Positions 37,037 to 47,195 are shown, counted from the first letter of the stretch. The stretch: 64,000 bases of DNA from Beduini massiliensis (GCF_000829905.1 NZ_CDPP01000002.1:1-64000); one strand, 5' to 3'. Translations and numbers: made by a program. The notes: generated from the letters alone by a model not told the origin.

Positions 37037-39643
37037 TTAGAATTCTACCGTGATATCACGGCGTCCTAATTTCTTTTCAACATCTTCATCAAGAACTTTT
37101 AAGCCCATTCTTCTAATCGAAGTACAAATACTTGTCGCTATGCTCGTTGTCATCTGTTCAAACATATAGAAAGCTTCTTCCGTATATTCACGCAATGGAT
37201 CTTTTTGCGCATACGCTCTTAAGTAAATTCCATTTCTTAATTTACTCATCGCATCAATATGATTTACCCATGAATAATCAATAACGCTTAATAACACATT
37301 TCTTTCATATTCACAAATCTGTTCCGGTGTTAATCCCTCTCTAAAGCGTGAGCGATATCCTTTAAAAGCCACTTCACTTAAAACCCCCGCTAATTTTTCT
37401 GGATCTTGTTTCACCGCTTCTGCATTCGTTGTTTTCAACACACTAAACAACATATATTTTGATCCTACTGACTTCAGCACACTTTCAACATCAACAGTAT
37501 CATGTTTTCCGTCATTGCTTGTATGAGCTTTGATTTCTTCTTCAATGGCTTGTTTAAACATCCCTTTAACAATTTCACCTAAATCCGGTTCCGCCATGAT
37601 GCGATCACGTTCACTATACATAATTTCACGCTGTTGTCTCATGACATCATCATATTGCAAGACTTGTTTACGCGCATCAAAGTTATTTCCTTCGACACGT
37701 TTTTGTGCCCCCTCAATGGATTTGGAAACAGTTTTATTATCGATAGCTTCATCACCAAGTAAAGCAACCATTGATTTTACTTTATCGCTGGCAAAACGTG
37801 CTAATAATTCATCATCAAATGAAACGTAGAAACGTGAGAAACCTGGATCTCCCTGACGTCCTGAACGTCCTCTTAACTGATTATCGATACGTCTTGATTC
37901 ATGACGTTCCGATCCTAATACGGCTAACCCACCTAATTCTTTAACACCTTCTCCTAATTTAATGTCGGTTCCACGTCCAGCCATGTTGGTGGCAATAGTA
38001 ACAGCCCCTTTTACTCCGGCACGACTGATAATTTCAGCTTCTTTAGAGTGATTCTTCGCATTTAATACGTTGTGGCGGATACCACGTGATTTCAACATTT
38101 TGCTGATCTTTTCACTGGTTTCAACTGCCACTGTCCCAATCAGAATAGGCTGACCATAGCTATGACGACGTTCTACTTCATCACATAAAGCATTGAACTT
38201 TGCTGAACCTTTCGCAAAAACTAAGTCATTGGCATCTTCTCTGATTACCGGCACATTGGTTGGAATTTCGACTACACGCATGTTGTAGATTAAACGGAAT
38301 TCTTCTTCTTCGGTTTTAGCGGTTCCGGTCATCCCGGCTAATTTATTAAACAAACGGAAGAAGTTCTGATACGTAATATTTGCCAACGTGATCGTTTCTT
38401 CTTTGATTGGTACACCTTCTTTTGCTTCAATTGCTTGATGCAGACCATCTGAATAAGCACGACCCGGCATAACACGACCGGTAAACTGGTCAATAATCAA
38501 AACACTGGCATTGGCTAATGAATGACTGCCGTCTTCAGTAGCGACCATGTATTCCACATCACGTGTCATTGCATAGTTTGCTTTTAAAGCCTGATTAATA
38601 CGATGTACGATTGCTGTATTTTCAATATCATATAAGTTTCCAACTTTAAAGTATTTTTCTGCACGTGTTACTCCATGTTCTGTCAACGTTACAGCTTTTG
38701 ATGTTTCATCCACTTCATAATCATCTGTTTTAACTAATGATTTCGCAAAAGCATCCGCCTGATTATAAAGCTTAGCCGTATTCACCTGTCCACCGGAAAT
38801 AATTAACGGTGTACGAGCTTCATCAATTAAAATGGAATCGACTTCATCGACTAATGCATAATTAAGCGGACGCAATACTTTTTGATCCATGGATTTCACC
38901 ATGTTGTCACGCAAGTAATCGAATCCTAATTCAGCATTGGTCGTATAAGTAATATCGCAGGCATGTACGGCTCGCTTTTGCTGAGCAGATAATTCACGTT
39001 TATTTAAACCAACCGTTAATCCTAAAAAGTTAAATACTTTTCCATTATCTTCTGCATCACGTCCCGCCAAGTAATCATTGACAGTAACAACATGTGTTCC
39101 TTTACCTGTTAAAGCGTTCAAATATACTGGAAAAATCGAAGTTAATGTTTTCCCTTCACCAGTTTTCATTTCCGCAATATCACCGTTATGCAAAGCAATA
39201 GCTCCCATTAACTGTACTTTGAAGGCATGTAGTCCTAATACACGGCGTGAAGCTTCACGAACAACTGCAAATGCTTCTATCAACACATCATCAAGTGTGC
39301 TTCCGTTCTCAATTTTCTTTCTGAATTCATCTGTCTTAGCGGCTAGCTGTTCATCGGATAAAACTTTCATCTGTGGTTCTAATTCCATAATTTTATCCGC
39401 TTGGGTTTCTAATACTTTAAGGGTTTTATTTTCCTGATCAAATATTTTACGTATGCGATCAAAAAATCCCACTTTCGTTTTTTGCGCTTTTGTATTAAAT
39501 TCAACATTCCCCTGATGGCTTGTCTCTACATCTTCGAATGTCTCAATCTGTATCTCTTCTGCCGGCTGATCATTCAAATCAACAACTTCATAGGTTTTGT
39601 TGTCTGTTGAATTATCGCCATCTTTGCTTACTTTAAGAGCCAT
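37037..39643 (-). CDS. secA: Preprotein translocase ATPase SecA, N-terminally extended
   Basis: An 868-residue SecA that drives secretion through SecYEG. Motifs include [20 protein letters not shown] (Walker A), [35 protein letters not shown] and [13 protein letters not shown]. The first 58 residues are an acidic, polar extension before the usual start helix ([16 protein letters not shown]). The protein ends at GRRDITVEF and lacks the C-terminal CxCx8CH zinc finger of many SecA proteins. An AAAGGAGA site precedes the ATG. prfB follows after two bases. Confidence 0.96.
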   Translation of the reverse strand: MALKVSKDGDNSTDNKTYEVVDLNDQPAEEIQIETFEDVETSHQGNVEFNTKAQKTKVGFFDRIRKIFDQENKTLKVLETQADKIMELEPQMKVLSDEQLAAKTDEFRKKIENGSTLDDVLIEAFAVVREASRRVLGLHAFKVQLMGAIALHNGDIAEMKTGEGKTLTSIFPVYLNALTGKGTHVVTVNDYLAGRDAEDNGKVFNFLGLTVGLNKRELSAQQKRAVHACDITYTTNAELGFDYLRDNMVKSMDQKVLRPLNYALVDEVDSILIDEARTPLIISGGQVNTAKLYNQADAFAKSLVKTDDYEVDETSKAVTLTEHGVTRAEKYFKVGNLYDIENTAIVHRINQALKANYAMTRDVEYMVATEDGSHSLANASVLIIDQFTGRVMPGRAYSDGLHQAIEAKEGVPIKEETITLANITYQNFFRLFNKLAGMTGTAKTEEEEFRLIYNMRVVEIPTNVPVIREDANDLVFAKGSAKFNALCDEVERRHSYGQPILIGTVAVETSEKISKMLKSRGIRHNVLNAKNHSKEAEIISRAGVKGAVTIATNMAGRGTDIKLGEGVKELGGLAVLGSERHESRRIDNQLRGRSGRQGDPGFSRFYVSFDDELLARFASDKVKSMVALLGDEAIDNKTVSKSIEGAQKRVEGNNFDARKQVLQYDDVMRQQREIMYSERDRIMAEPDLGEIVKGMFKQAIEEEIKAHTSNDGKHDTVDVESVLKSVGSKYMLFSVLKTTNAEAVKQDPEKLAGVLSEVAFKGYRSRFREGLTPEQICEYERNVLLSVIDYSWVNHIDAMSKLRNGIYLRAYAQKDPLREYTEEAFYMFEQMTTSIATSICTSIRRMGLKVLDEDVEKKLGRRDITVEF

Positions 39644-39723
39644 GAAAAATCTCCTTTCATCATTCGGTCATAATGAACCGTATTATCTACCATATTATAA
39701 CATCATCATTCCTTAAAGAAAAG

Positions 39724-39747
39724 AAAAAAGGTGATGACTCACCTTTT
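39724..39747 (-). terminator. Terminator after the Ig-repeat NlpC/P60 gene
   Basis: AAAAGGTG/CACCTTTT arms (39726-39747) close a six-base loop and run into a T-rich stretch on the minus strand. It overlaps the stop codon. Confidence 0.85.
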
Positions 39748-41177
39748 TAGTATCTAACTGCTCCGGCATAGGTTGCTGACCAATAAGAGTTCCCCATGCT
39801 GGTTACTTCTACACCTGTCGATTCGTTTCCACTATGCACCATCATTCCGCCACCAAGGTAAATCCCTACATGACCTAAAGATGTATATGTATTGAAGAAT
39901 ACTAAATCACCCGGCTGTAAATCACTGACAGGTGTTCCACCTGCATATTGTGAGAATGTTGTACGTCCAATAGAAATACCTGCCTGTGCAAATACATAGC
40001 TAGTAAATCCTGAACAGTCAAATGCGCTTGGTCCAGTCGCACCAAAGACATATGGCGATCCAACTAAAGACATTCCAATTGAAGTAGTAGCACCACCGCT
40101 AAAAGCATTCACTCGAACATTAATTGTTTTTGTTGCTTCGTTTCCAGCAGCATCCTTTGCACTAATCGTAATTGAATAGTCACCGGCAGTTCCTGTATCG
40201 ACACTACCGTCAATTGTTGCTTCAGCGGTTAAATCACCGTCTTTGTTATCAATAACGGAGATTTGGCTGCGAATATCCAAAGCATCTCCTTTTTCGATTT
40301 CAATATCAGAAGCATTGATGATCGGTGCTGAGATATCCCCAACGCCAACTTTTAATTCTTTTTCTGTTTTATTCCCTGCACTATCCACAGCAGTTAATGT
40401 AACGGTTTGCGTTTCTTCCTTAGAAGTATCAATATCATTGCTTAATGCAATTTCAATTTCTTCTCCGGAATTATCTGAAACAGTTGCAAAGTCAGAAATA
40501 TGGAATCCATTTCCGAAATCTGTCGTTACAGCATCTCCCTGTGATAAATGAATAACAGGTGCCTCGATATCCTTTACTTGAATATCAAATGTTTTCTTGT
40601 TCACATTACCTGATGCATCGCTTACTGATAAAGTGATCGTTTGCGGATCAAGGTTCGCTGTATCCAAAGTCCCCTCTACTTCAACGAAGGCTGTTACGTC
40701 TCCATCTGCATTATCAATAGCTTTAATATGATCTGTAATGGTGTTGCTTGAATTTAGATTGATGATCATCTTGCCATCTTCTAAACGAGTATCTTTTGAA
40801 TCCGCAACTAATTCAAAATTAGGAGCAACATGATCCTCCACTCTAACTTCTACGACTTTCGAAGCAGTGTTATTGTATTCATCGATTGCTTCTACTGTTA
40901 CATAAGAACTTCCTACTACGCTTTCACGTAAAGTAGATGTATCACATGTGATTAACAGATCATCATAAGATGTTCTATTATCCGCAATATTTACCATACT
41001 AACATCAAATTTGTCACCATAGTTTAATACCACATAATCATCAGCAATAACTGGCGCCTCTTTATCCATTGCGGCATAACCGACTAGGAAAAATGAAGAG
41101 ACACAAACTAATGGTATAAACATTTGTCCTTTATGTAAAACGGCTTCTTTGATTGATTTGATTTTCTCAAAGTTCAT
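39747..41177 (-). CDS. Secreted NlpC/P60 hydrolase with bacterial Ig-like repeats
   Basis: A 476-residue exported protein from the preferred ATG at 41177, which lies six bases after GGAGGT (the GTG/ATG at 41192 is upstream of it). A signal-like hydrophobic segment near residues 20-35 precedes several DUF5011-like Ig repeats, each with the form DxxAPVI and xxxGxYTI/ATKTINVxV (about 40-355). The C-terminus is an NlpC/P60 peptidase: PYVFGATGPSAFDCSGF (Cys) and GHVGIYLGGG (His). The tail motif IGRTTF is shared with the PcsB-like hydrolase at 31512-32708. It is probably a wall-bound endopeptidase. Confidence 0.92.
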   Translation of the reverse strand: MNFEKIKSIKEAVLHKGQMFIPLVCVSSFFLVGYAAMDKEAPVIADDYVVLNYGDKFDVSMVNIADNRTSYDDLLITCDTSTLRESVVGSSYVTVEAIDEYNNTASKVVEVRVEDHVAPNFELVADSKDTRLEDGKMIINLNSSNTITDHIKAIDNADGDVTAFVEVEGTLDTANLDPQTITLSVSDASGNVNKKTFDIQVKDIEAPVIHLSQGDAVTTDFGNGFHISDFATVSDNSGEEIEIALSNDIDTSKEETQTVTLTAVDSAGNKTEKELKVGVGDISAPIINASDIEIEKGDALDIRSQISVIDNKDGDLTAEATIDGSVDTGTAGDYSITISAKDAAGNEATKTINVRVNAFSGGATTSIGMSLVGSPYVFGATGPSAFDCSGFTSYVFAQAGISIGRTTFSQYAGGTPVSDLQPGDLVFFNTYTSLGHVGIYLGGGMMVHSGNESTGVEVTSMGNSYWSATYAGAVRY

Positions 41178-41280
41178 CCTTTTTACCTCCATTCCTTAAC
41201 AAATACGTAACTCATTATAACAAAAACAATCAAAAAATCAACCTTTTTTCGTATATTCGCATTTTACGCCCTCTTAAAAC

Positions 41281-41312
41281 AAAAAAATGCGAGGTCTTTT
41301 TTGACCTCACAT
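41281..41312 (-). terminator. Terminator after the cold-shock gene
   Basis: ATGTGAGGTC and GACCTCGCAT form a ten-base stem with one G-U pair around a run of As. Seven Ts follow on the minus strand. A strong intrinsic terminator. Confidence 0.9.
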
Positions 41313-41326
41313 CTATCTTGTTTTTT

Positions 41327-41524
41327 CTATACTTTAACAACGTTTTTCGCCTGTAAACCGCGGTCGCTTTGGAAGATTTCAAATTCTACCAATTCACCCT
41401 CAGTCAGGCTTTTATAGCCATCTTGAACGATTTGTGAATAATGAACAAAAATATCTTTTCCTTCTCCACGATCAATAAATCCAAATCCTTTTTCGCTGTT
41501 AAACCATTTCACTTTTCCTTGCAT
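41327..41524 (-). CDS. Cold-shock domain protein (Csp family)
   Basis: A 65-residue nucleic-acid chaperone made of one cold-shock domain. RNP1 is KGFGFID (about 13-19) and RNP2 is IFVHY (about 26-30), both intact. The ATG at 41524 is preferred (MQGKVKWF, the normal family start) because AAGGA is spaced about ten bases upstream, whereas the ATG at 41533 abuts the ribosome site. It is a single-gene unit with its own terminator, between comFC and the Ig-repeat hydrolase gene. Confidence 0.96.
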   Translation of the reverse strand: MQGKVKWFNSEKGFGFIDRGEGKDIFVHYSQIVQDGYKSLTEGELVEFEIFQSDRGLQAKNVVKV

Positions 41525-41575
41525 AAAATTCATCCTTTCTATCTCTACGTTTTAGTATAAACTTTGCTGCAAAGA

Positions 41576-42238
41576 TTAGAAAGAATTTTCGCTCGACAAA
41601 GTTTTCCTATGTTTTCGGCACGATAAAATTAAGATATCGATTTTCTTTGGCGATCGTTTTCTTAACTGATTAAGACACGCTTTAAGTGTATGCCCGGATG
41701 TCATCACATCATCAATTAATAAAATCTCTTTCTGGTAAAGGTCTTTTCCATCGACAATCGCAATATGATCATAAATCTCTTTTCGTTTTTTAAACGGCTG
41801 ATCTGCCTGCTTGTATTCGCCCATTTTAATAAGACCGGTAAAAAGGGGAAGGGTTAATGTTTTAGCGATCTCTTCCATTGGAGCAAATCCACGACACTCA
41901 TTTTGATCTTTACCTGAAGGACAGCAAGCAACGATATAGTTCGCATACCGGTGCCTTAGTTCCCTTAAAAAGTAGGATAAAAAAACAGGAGCTAAAGCAA
42001 TGTCATACTGTCCTTTGTATTGAAACAATAAAGAACGAAAAAATTCATTATATTCATAAAGAAAGCGAATATCACAACCATCAAATTGACTTTTTTCATT
42101 TAACACATTTAACTTTCTAAAACAATCGATACAAATTGAGGGATTAGCAATTAATGATAAAAGGAAAAATTGATGATCAATTGGCTTAAAACAGATTAAA
42201 CAGTCATGTGATTTAAATCGATGATAGTTTGAATACAC
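41576..42238 (-). CDS. comFC: ComF-family competence protein ComFC (start uncertain)
   Basis: A phosphoribosyltransferase-fold protein of about 220 residues linked to DNA uptake in competence. A zinc-type start (CLICFKP and CIDCFRK) precedes the PRTase motif ILLIDDVMTSGHTLKAC near the C-terminus. The ORF could start as far up as 42355, deep inside comFA. The GTG at 42238 is my best choice because it trims the frame to the normal N-terminus, but it has no clear ribosome site. A strong GGAGGTGA (42276-42283) lies upstream inside comFA, with only a rare ATC in the right place. The comFA overlap is about 43 bases. Confidence 0.82.
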   Translation of the reverse strand: MYSNYHRFKSHDCLICFKPIDHQFFLLSLIANPSICIDCFRKLNVLNEKSQFDGCDIRFLYEYNEFFRSLLFQYKGQYDIALAPVFLSYFLRELRHRYANYIVACCPSGKDQNECRGFAPMEEIAKTLTLPLFTGLIKMGEYKQADQPFKKRKEIYDHIAIVDGKDLYQKEILLIDDVMTSGHTLKACLNQLRKRSPKKIDILILSCRKHRKTLSSENSF

Positions 42239-43320
42239 TGAGTAATCGCTTTTGTTTTTTGTGAAGATAGAAAAATCACCTCCCCGGTAGGCGCTTTGGG
42301 ACTGCGTCCTACGCGTCCGGCAATTTGAAGCAAAACCGCTTTTGTATAAACACAATGATCTGCTTCAATAACAATCACTTGAACATCTTCAATCGTAACG
42401 CCTCTTTCCAGAAGCGTTGTGGTTACAAGAAAATCAAGATCCCGATGTCTTAACTTGTCAATGAGCGAGGATACATCCTTTGAATGTGAACTTACAGTCG
42501 CATACCGCCATCGTCGCTGCCATCCCTTAAATTGATCCAAATCTTTAATTCTTGGAACATAAATCAATGTAGACTTTTTCCATTTCATTAAATAATGCTG
42601 AACTTGATTTTTCCACATTTTTCCCAGGCAAAACTGCCATTTAGGGATGGGCAGATCGATCAAATGATAGCGACGATTTAAAACAAACAGTTCTGCGTTT
42701 GGATAACTTTCAGCATCTAAAGTAGCACTCATGAAAATGTAATTTCCCTTTAAAGCACCAAAAAGCAGATCTTTTAGGAGAGGATTTCCCTGATAAGGAT
42801 AGGCATCGGTCTCATCTAAAATTAACAGATCAAAACTTTTATAAAACCGATAAAGCTGGTGAGTGGTACAAACAATCAGAGGTGCTGACAAATCGCCCTG
42901 ATGTCCGCCATAAAATAAAGAGGGAACAATACCGATAAATTGTTTATGAATCCGTTCACCGATTTCTTCTACCAATGTCCTTCTGGGAATGGCTACACAT
43001 ACTCTTAGATTCTGATTCAATGCATAGGCTATGCTGTCATAAATAAGTTCTGTTTTACCACTGCCGCAAACTGCCCAAACAACGGAATCTTTATGCTGTT
43101 TGAAATTCTCCATTAAATGTTGTGCGATATTCTTCTGCGCAGAAGATAACGCATAACTTAATTCATAATAAACATGTTCATTTATTTTTGAGACTTCCAA
43201 AGATTTCAATTCTTCATCACAAAATATTCTTCCAAAAGCGATGCAACGCCGGCAATACCAGCGGTCATTCACTTTATAAAAGTATTTAGGATCTGTCGTT
43301 TTACATCTTGGACATCTCAT
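42196..43320 (-). CDS. comFA: ComFA-like DEAD-box helicase
   Basis: A 374-residue superfamily 2 helicase required for uptake of transforming DNA. An N-terminal zinc-binding part (CPRCKTTD, CRRC, about 2-27) precedes a P-loop (CGSGKTELIYD), the DETD box (LILDETDAYPY) and motif VI (QIAGRVGRSPKAPTG). It starts at the ATG at 43320, spaced from AGGTGATC; the GTG at 43329 lies inside that site. An extended -10 (TGTTATAAT) is upstream. It leads the comFA-comFC pair, so competence is possible in this strain. Confidence 0.93.
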   Translation of the reverse strand: MRCPRCKTTDPKYFYKVNDRWYCRRCIAFGRIFCDEELKSLEVSKINEHVYYELSYALSSAQKNIAQHLMENFKQHKDSVVWAVCGSGKTELIYDSIAYALNQNLRVCVAIPRRTLVEEIGERIHKQFIGIVPSLFYGGHQGDLSAPLIVCTTHQLYRFYKSFDLLILDETDAYPYQGNPLLKDLLFGALKGNYIFMSATLDAESYPNAELFVLNRRYHLIDLPIPKWQFCLGKMWKNQVQHYLMKWKKSTLIYVPRIKDLDQFKGWQRRWRYATVSSHSKDVSSLIDKLRHRDLDFLVTTTLLERGVTIEDVQVIVIEADHCVYTKAVLLQIAGRVGRSPKAPTGEVIFLSSQKTKAITQCIQTIIDLNHMTV

Positions 43321-43337
43321 AGTGATCACCTGTCATT

Positions 43338-43346
43338 ATTATAACA
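43338..43346 (-). promoter_or_regulatory. Extended -10 upstream of comFA
   Basis: TGTTATAAT on the minus strand gives a TGN motif plus a perfect -10 (43338-43343). No good -35 is seen at 17 bases. It lies 18 bases upstream of the comFA start. I found no ComK box or com-box. Confidence 0.4.
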
Positions 43347-43481
43347 GCCGTCCATAAATCGTGCGTCCCAAGTTCATTTCATATTTATTTATAAAATTAT
43401 TTATCAAGATGATAATTTTTCCTTTTCTAATAATAAAAAATGGTATATGCTAGTAATGAAATAGGGAAAAGGGGTTATTTT

Positions 43482-45053
43482 ATGAAAAATAAAAAGGGGT
43501 CAACTGTTGATCTTTTAGAAACTGCTAAGAATTTTAAATACATCTTGATCATTGAAGGCATTGCAACCGGATTAATCGCCGGATTAGTTGCCGTCATCTA
43601 TCGTATCCTGCTTGGATATGCAGAAGATTTCATTGGTTTTATCGCAAACACAATCAAGGGAAACTTATTGTACATCATAGGTTGGTTTATTGTCTTAATC
43701 TCACTTGCTTTGATTGTTTCAAAATTACTAAAATATGAACCTTTAATCAGTGGCAGCGGGATTCCTCAGGTTGAAGGAGAAATCATTTCTTTTATTGATC
43801 AAAAATGGTATAAGATTTTGCCTACCAAAATACTAGGTGGTGTACTATGTGCATTCGGTGGTCTTTCATTAGGACGGGAAGGTCCCAGTATCCAATTAGG
43901 AGCAATGGCAGGAAAAGGTTTATCAAAGTTATTCCATAAAGTTAAAATGGAAGAACGTCTGCTTCTAACTTGCGGAGCGGCTGCCGGATTATCTGCGGCA
44001 TTCAATGCACCGCTAGCTGGCGTCATGTTTGCATTAGAAGAAGTTCACAAGAATTTCAATGTTCATGTTTTGATTTCTGTCATGTGTGCCTCAGTAACCG
44101 GTGATTTTATTTCAAGTAATATTTTTGGTTTATCACCGACTTTTCACTTTGCTGTCGAGGGGACATTGCCGCTTCACTATTATGGAATGGTAATTTTATT
44201 AGGTATTGCCTGTGGTGTATTTGGGGTTCTATATAATAAGGGAACGGTTTCTACTCAAAAGCTTTTTAATAAAACAAAATTAGGCTCTTATGCTGTCATT
44301 GTTCCATTTGTTTTATCCGGTTTTGTTATTTTGACTATGCCTCAGATACTTGGCGGCGGACATCGAATGATAGAATTTCTAAGTGCTAATCAAAGTTTTG
44401 TCATTCAAACGCTGCTCATTTTACTAGCCGCTAAATTTGCTTTTTCGCTCATTAGTTTTGGATCAGGGGCCCCCGGTGGAATATTCTTTCCTTTATTGGT
44501 TTTGGGAAGTTTTATCGGTGCAATCTTTGGTACAATAGCAATCCAATGGTTTAATTTCCCCCAAATGTACTTAGCGAATTTTATTATTATGGCGATGGCG
44601 GGAACGTTTGCCGCTATTGTAAGAGCTCCGATTACCGGAATTATCTTGATCGCTGAGATGTCCGGATCACTGACAAACTTATTGCCGTTAGCTGTAGTTT
44701 CACTGGTTAGTTACCTTGTTGCCAGCATGATGAACTGTGAACCAATCTATGAAAGTTTACTGCATAATCTGCTTTCTAAAATGGGAATGGATATGTCCGC
44801 TTTCCATGGTGAAAAACAAATTATTCAATCTGTTGTAGAGCTCGGTTCACCGGTATGCGACCAAGCGATCAAAGATATCAAATGGCCTAATAAATGCTTG
44901 ATTATCAGCATTATTCGCGGTGGTAAGGAACTGCTTCCAAGAGGAACGACAATTCTTCATACCGGAGATACACTCGTGGCCTTGCTAAATGACGAGGATT
45001 CACCTTATATCCAACATGAACTTGAAAAATGCTGTACGCATCAACAGCTATAG
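43482..45053 (+). CDS. ClC-family chloride transporter with TrkA-C domain
   Basis: A 523-residue membrane transporter. The three selectivity motifs are GSGIPQ (about 95), GREGPSIQLGA (about 132) and GAPGGIFFPLL (about 330). The gating Glu in GREGP is intact, which marks a Cl-/H+ antiporter, not a channel. A TrkA-C-like domain ends the protein (about 445-523). I chose the ATG at 43482, which has AAGGGG eight bases upstream; an earlier ATG at 43440 has none. It is convergent with the hydrogenase fusion gene and shares a bidirectional terminator with it. Confidence 0.95.
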   Translation: MKNKKGSTVDLLETAKNFKYILIIEGIATGLIAGLVAVIYRILLGYAEDFIGFIANTIKGNLLYIIGWFIVLISLALIVSKLLKYEPLISGSGIPQVEGEIISFIDQKWYKILPTKILGGVLCAFGGLSLGREGPSIQLGAMAGKGLSKLFHKVKMEERLLLTCGAAAGLSAAFNAPLAGVMFALEEVHKNFNVHVLISVMCASVTGDFISSNIFGLSPTFHFAVEGTLPLHYYGMVILLGIACGVFGVLYNKGTVSTQKLFNKTKLGSYAVIVPFVLSGFVILTMPQILGGGHRMIEFLSANQSFVIQTLLILLAAKFAFSLISFGSGAPGGIFFPLLVLGSFIGAIFGTIAIQWFNFPQMYLANFIIMAMAGTFAAIVRAPITGIILIAEMSGSLTNLLPLAVVSLVSYLVASMMNCEPIYESLLHNLLSKMGMDMSAFHGEKQIIQSVVELGSPVCDQAIKDIKWPNKCLIISIIRGGKELLPRGTTILHTGDTLVALLNDEDSPYIQHELEKCCTHQQL

Positions 45054-45055
45054 TA

Positions 45056-45090
45056 AAAACGGCTGAAGGACTTAACCTAACAGCCGTTTT
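45056..45090. terminator. Bidirectional terminator between the ClC and hydrogenase genes
   Basis: AAAACGGCTG and CAGCCGTTTT pair over ten bases around a 15-base loop, with T or A runs on both sides. It serves the convergent genes ending at 45053 (+) and 45095 (-). Confidence 0.85.
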
Positions 45091-45094
45091 TCTA

Positions 45095-47131
45095 TTAATA
45101 ATTTTCTTTACGTACTTCAAAGAAGCTTTGAGAGAATTTACATACAGGACAAACTTCAGGAGCTTTCTTTCCCATTACCAAATGTCCGCAAACTCGGCAT
45201 TCCCACATTGTTTCTTCACCTTTTTCAAATACCCTTTGCATTTCCACATTCTTTAGCAAAGCACGATATCTTTCTTCATGTGATTTTTCAATCGCTGCTA
45301 CTTTTCTAAATCTTTCCGCTAATTCTGTAAATCCTTCTTCATCTGCTTCTTTAGCGAATTTTGCATACATATCTGTCCATTCGTAGTTTTCTCCTTCAGC
45401 AGCGTGCAATAAGTTTGTCGCTGTATCACTTAATCCACCTAATTCCTGATACCAAATTCTGGCATGTTCTTGTTCATTACGTGCAGTTTTCAAGAAAATT
45501 TCCGATAATTGATCATATCCTTCCTGACTGGCGATATTGGCAAAATAAGTATATTTATTTCTTGCTTGCGATTCTCCCGCAAAAGCTTCCATTAAATTCT
45601 TTTCTGTTTTGGTTCCTGCATAAATATTATCACTGTCTTTCTTTTCTTCTACCAGCACAAATGCAGATGCCGGCTGTTTGCAAATCGGACAAACGAACCC
45701 TTCTTCTAATTCACCTTCGTGGATATAACCACATACACTGCAACGATATTTCATTTTCTTTCCTCCTAATAGTTTACTTTTGTCATTATACTGAGTGTGC
45801 AACATTTGTTCAGCTAAATCTGATAATGGTTTATTATAAAATTCTTTGTAAAGTGTTTTTATTTCTTCGTTTTCATGACTCGTTCTGAGGTTCATGGTCT
45901 GGTCACGCTGATATAGTCCATCAATACGTTTTTGTCTTAGTGCATCTCCTTTTAGCAAAGTGCCTTTAGGCTGTCCGCCACCGCCGATACATCCACCCGG
46001 ACAGGTCATGACCTCAATAAAATGATACTCTTTGGAACCATTCTTTATGCGCTTAATCATATTACTGGCATTCTTTGTTCCAAACACAACCGCAATATTT
46101 AATTTTAATCCATTAATTTCCAGTGTTGCTTCCTTAACATCTTCCATTCCTCGAACCGGCTCCAATTCATAAAGCGCAGCCGGTGCTTTTTCTTTTGTGA
46201 TAAATTCATAGGCTGTTCTCAACGCGGCTTCCATCACACCGCCGGTATTTCCGAAAATAACTCCAGCTCCGCTTCCTGCACCCATGACACGATCAAAATC
46301 ATCATCTTTTAAATCAATGAAATCAATCATTTCTTCTTTTGCCCACTTTGCCAGTTCTCTGGTTGTAATGACAAAATCCATATCACGCATTCCTTCAATA
46401 CCTAAATACTGACTTGCCGCATTCATTTCTTCACGACGAATCTCGTATTTCTTGGCAGTACATGGCGTCAAAGCTACATTCACAATTTTTGCGGGATCGA
46501 TTCCCATTTTTTTAGCAAAATAAGTTTTGATTGTCGGTCCCTGCATCCCAATCGGGCTCTTGGCACTGGAAATATGATCCAGCATATCCGGGTGATAGAT
46601 TTCCGCATACTTTACCCAAGCCGGACAACAACTCGTAAATTGTGGAAGAGGTTTATTTCCTGTAGTGACTCTTTCAATTAGTTCGCTTGCTTCTTCCATA
46701 ATAGTTAGGTCCGCTGAAAAATTCGTATCTAATACATAATCGGCACCTAATCGGCGAAGTAAAGCAACCATCTTGCCTTCCACAAAGCTGCCATCTGCCA
46801 TATCAAATTCTTCACCTAAAGCAACACGTATTGAAGGGGAAGTACTGACAATCACAATTTTATCAGGATTGGCAATAGCTTTCTTAACCTCTTCATATTC
46901 ATATTTTTCCGTAATACTGGATACCGGGCATACATTGGCACACTGACCGCAGTGAATACACACAGCAACATCGTCTGTATCTTCTAAGCAATATGTATTA
47001 TGAACGCCAATATAATCCGTACAGATGTTTTTACATTGTCCACATTGAATGCACAAATGTTCATCCCTTTGAATCGCTGGATTATCCGGTTCGATTGGAG
47101 CTCGAATATCCATTGATAAGTGTTTACTCAT
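45095..47131 (-). CDS. [FeFe]-hydrogenase fused to rubredoxin-rubrerythrin-rubredoxin
   Basis: A 678-residue two-part enzyme. Residues 1-448 are a complete [FeFe]-hydrogenase with two [4Fe-4S] motifs (Cys 27/30/33/37 and 58/61/64/68), the H-cluster motifs TSCCPAW (166-172), TPCTAKKYE (222-230) and [10 protein letters not shown] (375-384), and the small-subunit-like tail ending near LHTQY. After about 11 linker residues, residues 460-678 are a full rubrerythrin: rubredoxin (Cys 464/467/481/484), ferritin-like di-iron domain with ExxH motifs (EQEH 553-556, EKSH 615-618), and a second rubredoxin (Cys 645/648/661/664). The likely role is hydrogen-fed peroxide reduction, or electron disposal, in the cytoplasm. 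There is an internal ATG with strong ribosome site at 45754. Confidence 0.93.
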   Translation of the reverse strand: MSKHLSMDIRAPIEPDNPAIQRDEHLCIQCGQCKNICTDYIGVHNTYCLEDTDDVAVCIHCGQCANVCPVSSITEKYEYEEVKKAIANPDKIVIVSTSPSIRVALGEEFDMADGSFVEGKMVALLRRLGADYVLDTNFSADLTIMEEASELIERVTTGNKPLPQFTSCCPAWVKYAEIYHPDMLDHISSAKSPIGMQGPTIKTYFAKKMGIDPAKIVNVALTPCTAKKYEIRREEMNAASQYLGIEGMRDMDFVITTRELAKWAKEEMIDFIDLKDDDFDRVMGAGSGAGVIFGNTGGVMEAALRTAYEFITKEKAPAALYELEPVRGMEDVKEATLEINGLKLNIAVVFGTKNASNMIKRIKNGSKEYHFIEVMTCPGGCIGGGGQPKGTLLKGDALRQKRIDGLYQRDQTMNLRTSHENEEIKTLYKEFYNKPLSDLAEQMLHTQYNDKSKLLGGKKMKYRCSVCGYIHEGELEEGFVCPICKQPASAFVLVEEKKDSDNIYAGTKTEKNLMEAFAGESQARNKYTYFANIASQEGYDQLSEIFLKTARNEQEHARIWYQELGGLSDTATNLLHAAEGENYEWTDMYAKFAKEADEEGFTELAERFRKVAAIEKSHEERYRALLKNVEMQRVFEKGEETMWECRVCGHLVMGKKAPEVCPVCKFSQSFFEVRKENY
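45752..45767 (-). promoter_or_regulatory. Internal ribosome site and ATG at the hydrogenase-rubrerythrin junction
   Basis: AGGAGG (45762-45767) followed by AAAGAAA and ATG (45752-45754) lies in frame inside the fusion gene. The bases of the ribosome site encode the linker residues Leu-Leu-Gly-Gly. It is as strong as the site of the gene's own start. It would make a free 219-residue rubrerythrin from the same message. Confidence 0.7.
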
Positions 47132-47195
47132 ACATTTCCTCCTATTCTTTTTTGTTCACCATGAAAACTATAAAACAACTTTAGCTGACATTTTC

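Noticed and set aside
45361..45888. 175-residue plus-strand reading frame opposite the rubrerythrin part
   Set aside because: No ribosome site, low-complexity hydrophobic composition, and it lies wholly antisense to a well-supported gene. A shadow of the rubrerythrin codons.
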